Shown in pieces: positions 1 through 6,477 of a stretch of DNA of 16,262 bases. Position numbers and translations under genes: made by a program. Positions within the stretch are counted from its first letter, which is position 1. Each line of letters begins with the position of its first letter. The notes under the pieces were generated by a model, which ran no database searches, had not been told where the DNA came from, and saw nothing but the letters and a program-made list of their open reading frames with translations. The stretch is from NCBI GenBank assembly GCA_029268085.1, contig JAJUHD010000038.1, positions 1 to 16,262 on the forward strand. Reading direction: 5' to 3'. The stretch comes from Bacillota bacterium (GTDB lineage: Bacteria > Bacillota > Clostridia > Oscillospirales > Oscillospiraceae).

Positions 1-999
1 AGCATAGGCAAGGTACGGGTTCGCATTAGCGTCCGGAGAGCGGAGCTCGATTCTATTCTGCCCCCTTCCCGCAGCGGGAATACGTATAAGCTGCGAGCGG
101 TTTTCAGGGGACCAGCTTATATACTGAGGCGCTTTATGGCTCCCGAGACGCAGATAAGACTGGGCTGTGGGGTTCATAAAGAGCGTCATATCGGAAATGT
201 GTGCAAGTATGCCCGCCATGAAGGGATAGAAGCATTCTTCTCCCTTCGGCATACTGGGCGAGATGTTTATATGCATGCCGCTGCCCGCGGCGTTGGCTAT
301 AGGCTTAGGGTCGAAGCAGGCGGAGAGGCCGTTCCTCGCTGCGACGGTTCTAACGACGGTCTTGAAGGTGACTGAGTTGTCGGCCGCCGAAAGAGGGTCT
401 GAGTGGCGAAAATCGACTTCGTTCTGACCCGGGCCTTCCTCGTGGTGGGAAGCTTCAGGCGAAATGCCCATTTCTTCAAGCGTCAGGCATATCTCGCGGC
501 GGACATTTTCGCCCATATCGTCCGGAGCCATGTCCATGTAGCCCGCGTTATCTATGGGAATCGTAGTCGGGTTGCCGTTTTCATCGTTCTTGAAAAGATA
601 GAACTCATACTCAGCGCCAAAGCTGCATACAAGACCCTTCTTCGCAGCTTCCGCGACAGCTCTTTTCAGTATCGCCCTTGGGTCAAGGGGAAACGCTTCT
701 CCGTCCGGCTTTTTTATATCGCAGTACATGCGCACTACCCTGCCGTGCGCCGGACGCCACGGAAGGACGGAAAGCGTTGTCGGATCGGGAAGCAGGAACA
801 AATCCGAATGGCTCTCTTCCCCGAAGCCCGCGATTGCCGAGGCATCAATTGAAATTCCGCTCCGAAATGCGCTTTCAAGCTCGTTCACGTTAACCGAAAC
901 ATTCTTGGGGGTACCTAAAACATCACAAAATGCGAGGCGGACGAATTTTACATCCTCCTCTTTTATATAATCAAGAACTTCATCAGTGGAGTATAACAT
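1..999 (-). CDS. glnA: Glutamine synthetase, type I (partial, 3' end beyond window)
   Basis: Catalyses ATP-dependent condensation of glutamate and ammonia to glutamine in the cytoplasm. The first 333 codons are visible and the frame is still open at the window edge; family members are about 440 residues, so roughly 100 are missing. Type I motifs appear in order: GAEYEFYLF (metal-binding glutamate), EEGPGQNEVDF, GSGMHINIS (conserved histidine), NPTAQSYLRL, then NRSQLIRIP and RIELRSPDANANPYLA near the edge. The region of the adenylylation tyrosine is not in view. The ATG at 999 has a strong GGAGG 9 bases upstream and lies 16 bp after the stop of the GXGXG gene, so this is the last visible gene of the leftward glutamate synthase operon. 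It supplies glutamine to that enzyme. Family assignment is secure; the symbol follows the family. Confidence 0.95.
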   Translation of the reverse strand, partial: MLYSTDEVLDYIKEEDVKFVRLAFCDVLGTPKNVSVNVNELESAFRSGISIDASAIAGFGEESHSDLFLLPDPTTLSVLPWRPAHGRVVRMYCDIKKPDGEAFPLDPRAILKRAVAEAAKKGLVCSFGAEYEFYLFKNDENGNPTTIPIDNAGYMDMAPDDMGENVRREICLTLEEMGISPEASHHEEGPGQNEVDFRHSDPLSAADNSVTFKTVVRTVAARNGLSACFDPKPIANAAGSGMHINISPSMPKGEECFYPFMAGILAHISDMTLFMNPTAQSYLRLGSHKAPQYISWSPENRSQLIRIPAAGRGQNRIELRSPDANANPYLAYA

Positions 1000-1015
1000 A
1001 TAATTTCGCCTCCGT

Positions 1016-1735
1016 CTAGTTCTGAACGTAAAGCTGTTTATAAGGATTTGAAGAATTTGGCCAGAGGACCTGAAAGCTTTTGTTATAGACATCCGCTTCA
1101 GAGATACCGAAGCATTGGCAGAATTCCTTGATATATGGGGCTATTTGGGCAATATCCTCGTCGTCTGCGGTCCTGACGCAGATCTGGGGAGTAATCTTTG
1201 CGTGAAGCTCGTTCGTTCGGATAAAAATTTTTCCGCCGTGCATACCGGTGGCACAGAAGCTGTCCAGAACATCCTTGTCGTCATAGCCGAGGCCGAGCGC
1301 GATTATAAGCCCTCCGGCCTGATACTCGCCGAGGAAGCTGCCGCATTTGCCGCCGATAACAATGACAGGCTTTTTTTCCTTGTATTCCTTCATGTGGATG
1401 CCCGCTCTGTAGCCGACGTCGCCGCGCACGAAGATTTTGCCTCCGCGCATAGCGTAGCCTACCGCGTCTCCGCAATTGCCGTTAATAATGATCTTTCCGT
1501 CATTCATCGTGTCGCCGGTCGCATCCTGCGCGTTCCCTCGCACGATGATCTCAGCCCCGTCCAGATAAGCGCCGAGCGCGTTCCCGGGCACGCCGTTTAT
1601 CGTAAGGGACTTGTTCGAAGCTCCCGCGGCGATAAAGCGCTGACCGCGGCAGTTATCGAGCGTGATGTCACCCTCCAGAGCGGCAAGCTCTCTGTTCAGT
1701 ATATCATATTTTTTGTCAGTACAATCAATTTTCAT
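1016..1735 (-). CDS. GXGXG-domain protein, C-terminal beta-helix module of a split glutamate synthase
   Basis: About 239 residues. The centre is a right-handed beta-helix of repeated glycine-rich turns (for example GNCGDAVGYAMRGGKIFVRG and GGKCGSFLGEYQAGGLIIALG), the GXGXG fold that forms the C-terminal domain of glutamate synthase large subunits and of FwdC/FmdC proteins. In the fused enzyme this domain has a structural role beside the ammonia tunnel; here it is a separate chain, as in archaeal-type split enzymes. I chose the ATG at 1735 (protein beginning MKIDCTDKKYDILN) because known proteins of this type begin there. An in-frame ATG at 1810 would add 25 residues but has no ribosome binding site and would run through a strong hairpin. 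The AAAGGA upstream of 1735 is spaced rather far away, so the start is the least certain part. It is followed by glnA 16 bp downstream. Confidence 0.9.
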   Translation of the reverse strand: MKIDCTDKKYDILNRELAALEGDITLDNCRGQRFIAAGASNKSLTINGVPGNALGAYLDGAEIIVRGNAQDATGDTMNDGKIIINGNCGDAVGYAMRGGKIFVRGDVGYRAGIHMKEYKEKKPVIVIGGKCGSFLGEYQAGGLIIALGLGYDDKDVLDSFCATGMHGGKIFIRTNELHAKITPQICVRTADDEDIAQIAPYIKEFCQCFGISEADVYNKSFQVLWPNSSNPYKQLYVQN

Positions 1736-1769
1736 AAAATTATGACCATTCCTTTCAACGAACTCCATT

Positions 1770-1805
1770 CGCAAACGGCCCGAAAACGGCAGCGGCCGGT
1801 TTGCG
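1770..1805 (-). other. Hairpin in the 103-bp gap between oxidoreductase and GXGXG genes
   Basis: Inverted repeat CGCAAAC-(C)-GGCC / GGCC-GTTTGCG: 11 pairs with a single bulged C and a loop of about 13 bases. No T-run follows in either direction, so it is not a standard terminator. It lies in the only long gap inside an otherwise tightly packed operon, just upstream of the chosen start of the GXGXG gene, and could affect mRNA processing, stability or translation. No function can be assigned from sequence. Confidence 0.5.
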
Positions 1806-1838
1806 GCCATAATGCTTTGTAATTAATACCCGCGTTCA

Positions 1839-3092
1839 TCAGAAGGAGTTTGTAATCTCCACGCTCTTTTCTCCACCCAGTTTTATGCTGCGGTAGTTGC
1901 GTCCGAGCGCGATGAGCGAAGGTTCCCTGCAGATAAGCTCGAAGTCTATGCCGGATAGAGGCGTCTTTTCTCTTACAAGAGAAGTATAGATGCCGGCTTT
2001 GTCAACGTTGCCGATGAGGATGAAGCCCTTCATAACATCTCCGGACCAGAACAGCTTCTTATAGTTCTCTCCGTCCTTCATCTCGAACACCTCGCCTTCA
2101 TAGCTGCCCGCCGTGATAATGTGCAGCCCGAAAAAGCCAATCGCGTTCATCGGCATTGCCTTTGGGGGCTTCGGAGTTTCTCCGGCCATCGCCGTTCCGG
2201 CGGCAAAGCCGCCTGCGTAGGCATTCGGAAGGATAGCTAGGATGCGCTTCGTATCGCAGGTGATGTCATAGCTTACCACGCAATCGCCCGCAGCGTAAAC
2301 ATCGGGTATAGAGGTCTGCATATTCTCATCGACAAGTATGCCCTTATCTACATCTCCGCCCGCATCCTTGACGAGCGAAACGTTCGGCCTTACACCGACC
2401 GCGGTGACGAGGATGTCAAATTCAAGAATCTCTCCGCTCGTCAGCTCGGACTTGTTGCCGTCGAAGCTTTTGACCGAAACTCCGAGACGGAAATCGATTC
2501 CCTGCTTCTCAAGGTATGTCTGCACCATTTTTGCGCCTTCCTCGTCCAGAATGCTGGATAGTATCCTCGGCGCAAGGTCAATCACCGTTATTTTCCCTAC
2601 TCTTTGTTTAATCCCCTCGGCACACTTGAGTCCGATGAGGCCCGCTCCCACGATGAGGACGCGCGCTTCGGGACAGAGCGCTTTTTCGAGAGCATCCGCG
2701 TCGTCAAGCGACATAAACGAATACTTATTTCTAACCGTTTCAAGACCTGCCATAGGCGGGACAAAGGGCGATGAGCCCGCAGCCACAAGAAGCTTGTCAT
2801 AGGGCACCTTCGTTCCGTCGTCCAGCTCGACGGCTTTTTTGTCCTTGTCGAGCTTTATGACGGTCTTGCCGAAAAGGGTTCTGCAGCCGTTTTCGGCATA
2901 AAAGCTGTCGGGCCTGTATTTCATGCGTTCCCTGTCTGTCCTGCCCTGAAGCAGATATGAGATCAGAGGTCTTGAATAGGTGTGGTGCGGCTCGTTGCTG
3001 ATAACAGTTATCGCACCTTCACTATCGACCGATCGTATGCCCTCGATCGCGCCGACCGCGGCCGCGGAGTTTCCTATGATTACATATTCCAC
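1839..3092 (-). CDS. NAD(P)/FAD-dependent oxidoreductase, electron-input subunit of split glutamate synthase
   Basis: About 417 residues of the pyridine nucleotide-disulphide oxidoreductase class (relatives include NADH-rubredoxin reductase and the N-terminal part of NirB). An N-terminal FAD-binding strand reads YVIIGNSAAAVGAIEGIR, with the GNSAAA variant of the dinucleotide loop. A second Rossmann motif, VLIVGAGLIGLK, at about residue 145 would bind NAD(P)H, and DVYAAGDC at about 266 is the second FAD motif. No CxxxxC redox disulphide is visible, so a simple electron-transfer flavoprotein is likely. By context it oxidises NAD(P)H and passes electrons through the neighbouring ferredoxin subunit to the FMN glutamate synthase core. 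The start is the GTG at 3092, with AGAGG 8 bases upstream inside the end of the ferredoxin gene. A GTG at 3101 in the same frame is possible. Cofactor preference (NADH or NADPH) cannot be read. Confidence 0.88.
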   Translation of the reverse strand: MEYVIIGNSAAAVGAIEGIRSVDSEGAITVISNEPHHTYSRPLISYLLQGRTDRERMKYRPDSFYAENGCRTLFGKTVIKLDKDKKAVELDDGTKVPYDKLLVAAGSSPFVPPMAGLETVRNKYSFMSLDDADALEKALCPEARVLIVGAGLIGLKCAEGIKQRVGKITVIDLAPRILSSILDEEGAKMVQTYLEKQGIDFRLGVSVKSFDGNKSELTSGEILEFDILVTAVGVRPNVSLVKDAGGDVDKGILVDENMQTSIPDVYAAGDCVVSYDITCDTKRILAILPNAYAGGFAAGTAMAGETPKPPKAMPMNAIGFFGLHIITAGSYEGEVFEMKDGENYKKLFWSGDVMKGFILIGNVDKAGIYTSLVREKTPLSGIDFELICREPSLIALGRNYRSIKLGGEKSVEITNSF

Positions 3093-3097
3093 TTCAT

Positions 3098-3523
3098 TCA
3101 CCTCTCTTCAAAGACGATGGCGTTGTTCGGACAGCCAAGCACACATTTCGGAGTTCCGCCGTTCTTTGTGCAGAGCTCGCATTTCTGCATGACGCCTTCC
3201 TCGGTCGGCGTTACGCAGCCGTAGGGGCAGGAAAGCACACAGGTATAGCAGCCCACGCACTTGTTCTTGTCAATGGTTATGATGCCGTTCACCTTCGTCA
3301 GGGCGCCCGTAATGCAGTTTGTGACGCAGAAGGGTTCGTCGCAGTGGCGGCAGGAAACGGCGAAGCAGACCTTGCCGTCATCCTCTACGCGGATATTCGG
3401 GCGGATCTTGATATTCATAAGCGCGGACGCCATGTCCCGTTTGCCTGAATTGGCAAAGGCACAGTTATATTCGCAGAGGTGGCAGCCGAGGCACCATTCT
3501 TCGTTAACATATACTCTCTTCAT
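3098..3523 (-). CDS. 4Fe-4S ferredoxin subunit with four cluster motifs
   Basis: 141 residues with four cysteine motifs: CLGCHLCEYNC, CRHCDEPFCVTNC, CVGCYTCVLSCP and CELCTKNGGTPKCVLGCP. This is the layout of polyferredoxin electron-transfer subunits such as HycB or DmsB. Four [4Fe-4S] clusters are expected, forming a wire between the FAD oxidoreductase encoded just downstream and the FMN/Fe-S core encoded just upstream. The ATG at 3523 is chosen because a GGGGGA sits 9 bases upstream; an in-frame ATG at 3541 would overlap the end of the previous gene. Only 4 bp separate it from the core subunit gene, and it ends within 6 bp of the next start, so translation is probably coupled. Its electron-transfer role is inferred from motifs and position; its exact partner is not proven. 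Confidence 0.92.
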   Translation of the reverse strand: MKRVYVNEEWCLGCHLCEYNCAFANSGKRDMASALMNIKIRPNIRVEDDGKVCFAVSCRHCDEPFCVTNCITGALTKVNGIITIDKNKCVGCYTCVLSCPYGCVTPTEEGVMQKCELCTKNGGTPKCVLGCPNNAIVFEER

Positions 3524-3527
3524 TACA

Positions 3528-5030
3528 TCATTCCCCCGCATGAGCTATTCCGAGAATGGAAAGCTCTTTTTCATTCAGCCCTACGCCGCGGAGCATCAGC
3601 CTGTTGCCCCTGAGGGCCTCGATGGAGTTTATGCCCATTCCGCCCAGAAGCTCCTTGATCTCGTGGTTCCAAGCGGTAAGAAGGTTTACAAGTCTGGGAT
3701 AGGCTATATCGGGGTTCAGCCTCTTTACGAGTTCCGGCCTTTGTGTTGCGATGCCCCAATTGCATTTGCCTGTCTGGCAGGTACGGCAGAGATGGCAGCC
3801 CATCGCGAGAAGCGCCGCCGTTGCGATATAGCAGGCGTCCGCACCCAGCGCTACGGCCTTTACGACATCGGAGCTGCTCCTGATGCTTCCGCCGACGACC
3901 AGTGACACGTTGTTGCGTATGCCCTCGTCGCGCAGACGCTGGTCTACGCTCGCGAGAGCGAGCTCGATCGGGATTCCGACGTTATCGCGTATCCTTGTGG
4001 GCGCGGCGCCGGTACCTCCGCGGAAGCCGTCGATTGCGATTATATCCGCGCCGCTTCTCGCGATACCCGATGCGATCGCCGCAATGTTATGGACAGCAGC
4101 GACCTTGACAATGACGGGTTTTTTATAGTTCGTCGCCTCTTTGAGCGAATAGACGAGTTGCCGCAGGTCTTCGATCGAATATATGTCATGGTGCGGGGCG
4201 GGCGAAATGGCGTCCGACCCTTCGGGTATCATTCTGGTGCGGGAAACTTCGCCGACGATCTTAGTTCCGGGCAGGTGTCCGCCGATGCCGGGCTTCGCGC
4301 CCTGCCCCATCTTGATCTCAATAGCCGACCCTGCCTCAAGATAGCCCTTATGCACACCGAAGCGTCCGGAAGCGACCTGAACAATTGTGTTTTTGCCGTA
4401 CTGATAAAAGTCCTCGTGCAGTCCGCCCTCGCCGGTGTTGTAATATGTGCCGAGCTCGGTCGCTGCGAGAGCGAGGCTCTTATGAGCGTTGTAGCTGATA
4501 GAGCCGAAGCTCATCGCGGAAAACATCACGGGAAGCTTAAGCTCCAGCTGCGGGGTCATCTCGGCCTTAAGCGTACCGTCGGGATTCCTTTCAATAGTTT
4601 CAGGCTTTTTACCGAGATAGACTTTTGTTTCCATCGGTTCGCGCAGCGGATCAATCGAGGGGTTCGTGACCTGCGAGGCATTTACAAGAATTTTGTCCCA
4701 GTATACGGGAAGAGGTTCGGGGTTGCCCATTGAGGAGAGCAGCACCGCGCCGCTGTCCGCCTGTCGGTAGACCTCCTTAATGGTCTGCGCCCGCCAGTTG
4801 GCGTTCTCGCGGAAACTCTGCTCGGTTTTTTTGATCTTAAGGGCGCGGGTCGGGCAAAGCATGACACAGCGCTGGCAGTCAACGCATTTTTCTTCGTCCG
4901 AAAGCATCATGTTGAGGTCTTCATCGAACCTATGAACCTCGTTTGCGCACTGGCGTTCGCAGACCCTGCATCTGATGCAGCGGGTCGGATCGCGCAGTAT
5001 TTCATAATCGGGGAAAAGCAGCTGGGCCAT
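3528..5030 (-). CDS. Glutamate synthase core: FMN-binding domain with N-terminal ferredoxin domain
   Basis: 500 residues. Residues about 18-63 hold two Cys motifs, CIRCRVCERQC and CVDCQRCVMLCP, for two [4Fe-4S] clusters. From about residue 150 follows the alpha/beta-barrel glutamate synthase domain, with PVMFSAMSFGSIS, GEGGLHEDF, QGAKPGIGGHLPG, DAISPAPHHDIYSIEDL, IAIDGFRGGTGAAP and VVGGSIRSSSD. Near the C-terminal end, CHLCRTCQTGKCNWGIATQ is the cysteine loop that binds the Fe-S cluster next to FMN. This subunit reduces the 2-iminoglutarate formed from 2-oxoglutarate and ammonia, giving glutamate. The ATG at 5030 overlaps the TGA of the amidotransferase gene by one base (TGATG) and has AAGGAGG 9 bases upstream, so the two are translationally coupled. 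The glutaminase and GXGXG domains of the usual ~1500-residue enzyme are absent and encoded by separate genes in the same operon. Confidence 0.95.
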   Translation of the reverse strand: MAQLLFPDYEILRDPTRCIRCRVCERQCANEVHRFDEDLNMMLSDEEKCVDCQRCVMLCPTRALKIKKTEQSFRENANWRAQTIKEVYRQADSGAVLLSSMGNPEPLPVYWDKILVNASQVTNPSIDPLREPMETKVYLGKKPETIERNPDGTLKAEMTPQLELKLPVMFSAMSFGSISYNAHKSLALAATELGTYYNTGEGGLHEDFYQYGKNTIVQVASGRFGVHKGYLEAGSAIEIKMGQGAKPGIGGHLPGTKIVGEVSRTRMIPEGSDAISPAPHHDIYSIEDLRQLVYSLKEATNYKKPVIVKVAAVHNIAAIASGIARSGADIIAIDGFRGGTGAAPTRIRDNVGIPIELALASVDQRLRDEGIRNNVSLVVGGSIRSSSDVVKAVALGADACYIATAALLAMGCHLCRTCQTGKCNWGIATQRPELVKRLNPDIAYPRLVNLLTAWNHEIKELLGGMGINSIEALRGNRLMLRGVGLNEKELSILGIAHAGE

Positions 5031-6124
5031 CAGTTGAGACCTCCTTCCAGATTGGCGATAACGGGTTCGCCCCCGCGGGGAGCCCAGATCCTGTCCGGAT
5101 TCGGCTCCATTACGCGGATCGCGCATTCCTCGCTCGCAAAATAGACCATGTCGTCCTTCTCGGCGCAGACCATCGAGCGGAGCTTGAGGCGGTCGTTGAG
5201 TGCCATGAGCCCTCCCTCATAGCCGAGGAGTATAGAAAACGGTCCCGTGACAAGAAGACTGCCGAAGGTGTTCCGGATGAAGCTCATCCGCTGTCTTTCC
5301 TCGGGAGGCATTTCTTCGATGACCGACCAGAAAGGTGCCGCGATGACAGATGCGGCTTCCTCGAGCGTCATTTTCTGGTGACGGAGGAGATAGTCGAAAA
5401 TGTAGGTAATGACCTCGGTATCCGTCTTGAGGGTGCAGGTATAGCCGTACATTTCTATAAAACGGCGGTTTGCGTCATAGGAGGAAATCTCCCCGTTATG
5501 GACTATCGAATAATCGAGTAGTGAAAACGGGTGTGCTCCGCCCCACCAGCCGGGAGTATTTGTCGGATAACGTCCATGTCCCGTCCAGCTGTAGCCCTCA
5601 TATTCGTCAAGGCGGTAGAACTCGCCGACATCCTCGGGGTAACCCACTGCCTTGAATACGCCCATATTCTTTCCGCTCGAAAAGACATAGCAGCCCCTGA
5701 TGTCCCTGTTGATTTTGAGGACGGCTCTTGCTATGTACTCCTTCTCGTCGAGCTGGCTGTCTCTAAGGCGGTTATGCGCCGGAGCGACAAAGTAACGCCA
5801 GATAAGCGGCTCGTTCGTGATCTTGGGCGTTTTGCGAGTTGGAATTTTCGAAAGGTTCACTACCTCGAAAACCTCGTCTATGAACTTCTCACATTCCTCG
5901 CGGCAGCGCATATCGTCATAAAAAATATGCAGTGCATACAGGTCTTTGTACTGAGGGTAGATGCCATAGCCGGCGAAGCCGCCGCCAAGTCCGTTAGACC
6001 TTTCATGCATGACGGTCATAGACCGGACGATTTTGTCGCCGCAAATGCTGTTACCCTTCTTTGAAATCAAACCTGAAATTGCACAGCCAGATGGAATTCT
6101 TATTTCGCCTTCTCTTTTCAGCAT
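5030..6124 (-). CDS. Class II glutamine amidotransferase subunit of split glutamate synthase
   Basis: 364 residues. Hydrolyses glutamine and delivers ammonia to the synthase core. N-terminal nucleophile signature: IPSGCAISGLIS with Cys14 as the probable catalytic residue. Other Ntn-amidotransferase landmarks are present: GHGRYPTNTPGWWGGAHPF (substrate-binding arginine), IVHNGEIS (oxyanion-hole asparagine and glycine) and LKTDTEVITYI. The catalytic cysteine is not at position 2, so a 13-residue leader must be removed for a free N-terminal cysteine, as known for some GltB enzymes. I chose the ATG at 6124 because GGATGTGA, a near-match to GGAGGTGA, ends 5 bases upstream. An in-frame TTG at 6139 would lie in the terminator T-run and is unlikely. 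First gene of the operon, expressed through the leader terminator described separately. Confidence 0.93.
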   Translation of the reverse strand: MLKREGEIRIPSGCAISGLISKKGNSICGDKIVRSMTVMHERSNGLGGGFAGYGIYPQYKDLYALHIFYDDMRCREECEKFIDEVFEVVNLSKIPTRKTPKITNEPLIWRYFVAPAHNRLRDSQLDEKEYIARAVLKINRDIRGCYVFSSGKNMGVFKAVGYPEDVGEFYRLDEYEGYSWTGHGRYPTNTPGWWGGAHPFSLLDYSIVHNGEISSYDANRRFIEMYGYTCTLKTDTEVITYIFDYLLRHQKMTLEEAASVIAAPFWSVIEEMPPEERQRMSFIRNTFGSLLVTGPFSILLGYEGGLMALNDRLKLRSMVCAEKDDMVYFASEECAIRVMEPNPDRIWAPRGGEPVIANLEGGLN

Positions 6125-6137
6125 AGTCTTCACATCC

Positions 6138-6203
6138 AAAAACTAAAAATAAAAACAAAGGCGATCATTTAACTTGGTTTCCCATGTAATGAACGCCTTT
6201 GTT
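6138..6203 (-). terminator. Leader terminator (attenuator candidate) of the glutamate synthase operon
   Basis: Read leftward, AACAAAGGCG (6203-6194) pairs perfectly with CGCCTTTGTT (6163-6154). Inside it, after a T-T mismatch, TCATT pairs with AATGA, and ACATGG pairs with CCAAGT (one A-A mismatch) around a GAAA tetraloop. The only other irregularity is a 2-base bulge. A T-rich run (TTTTTATTTTTAGTTTTT) follows immediately and touches the ribosome binding site of the first gene. The hairpin begins only a few bases after the predicted transcription start, so most transcripts should stop after about 70 bases unless something prevents folding. Confidence 0.82.
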
Positions 6204-6213
6204 CGTATAAATC

Positions 6214-6242
6214 ACTATACAGTACATTAATATCGCTGTCAA
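6214..6242 (-). promoter_or_regulatory. Sigma-A-type promoter of the glutamate synthase operon
   Basis: Leftward strand reads TTGACA (6242-6237), exactly 17 bases, then TATAGT (6219-6214). Perfect -35 and 5/6 -10 with optimal spacing. Transcription would start near 6207, just before the leader hairpin. Confidence 0.8.
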
Positions 6243-6368
6243 TATGATTTTTGGCCGTCCGTTTCGATTTTTGCAATTTTGTTATTTTTAATATTCATTT
6301 TTGACCAAATATCAGAATTTCGTATATTATGATGTATAGAAAGGGACTTGACAACATATCAATATGAT
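6239..6368 (+). repeat. Two exact copies of a 10-bp element at the divergent promoters
   Basis: TCAATATGAT occurs at 6239-6248 and again at 6359-6368, 120 bp apart in the same orientation. The first copy overlaps the -35 box of the leftward promoter; the second lies in the -35/-10 spacer of the proximal rightward promoter. Placement over core promoter elements suggests an operator, but chance recurrence in AT-rich DNA is not excluded. Confidence 0.45.
6301..6330 (+). promoter_or_regulatory. Distal promoter candidate for glnN
   Basis: TTGACC (6301-6306) followed by TATATT (6323-6328, 16-base spacer) or TATTAT (6325-6330, 18-base spacer). A transcript from here would carry about 45 extra leader bases before the glnN terminator hairpin. 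Weaker than the proximal promoter. Confidence 0.4.
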
Positions 6369-6376
6369 GTTAAAGT
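6348..6376 (+). promoter_or_regulatory. Proximal sigma-A-type promoter for glnN
   Basis: TTGACA (6348-6353), 17-base spacer, TAAAGT (6371-6376; 4 of 6 consensus positions). Predicted start near 6383, about six bases before the leader hairpin. The spacer contains one copy of the shared TCAATATGAT element. Confidence 0.65.
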
Positions 6377-6388
6377 AACGCCATGTAA

Positions 6389-6443
6389 CGGCAAAGGCGC
6401 CGCAGAAGGGATTTCTGCGTGCTTTTGTCGGTTTTTTGTTTTT
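6389..6443 (+). terminator. Leader terminator (attenuator candidate) of glnN
   Basis: Outer stem CGGCAAAGGC (6389-6398) pairs with GCTTTTGTCG (6421-6430): 10 pairs, two of them G-U. Inner stem CGCAGAA (6401-6407) pairs with TTCTGCG (6413-6419) around a GGGAT loop. TTTTTTGTTTTT follows at 6432-6443. The glnN ribosome binding site starts about 20 bases later, so glnN depends on reading through this structure. No known riboswitch core precedes it. Confidence 0.8.
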
Positions 6444-6477
6444 GTATAGTTAATTAAACCGTAAAGGAGAATTAAAT

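Noticed and set aside
403..852. Rightward open frame of about 150 codons
   Set aside because: Lies antisense to glnA, whose protein motifs are unmistakable; it has no ribosome binding site and no recognisable protein features.
1115..1822. Rightward open frame of 235 codons
   Set aside because: Antisense shadow of the GXGXG gene, which has clear glycine-repeat motifs; the long frame reflects codon bias.
6337..6443. Dual-hexaloop ANTAR antitermination site before glnN
   Set aside because: The best loops are 5 and 7 bases (GGGAT, ATGTAAC), not hexaloops with A1 and G4; the leftward leader has a GAAA tetraloop. ANTAR control remains possible but is not shown by sequence.
6125..6477. GlnR/TnrA operator
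   Set aside because: No match to TGTNAN7TNACA could be found in the divergent region.
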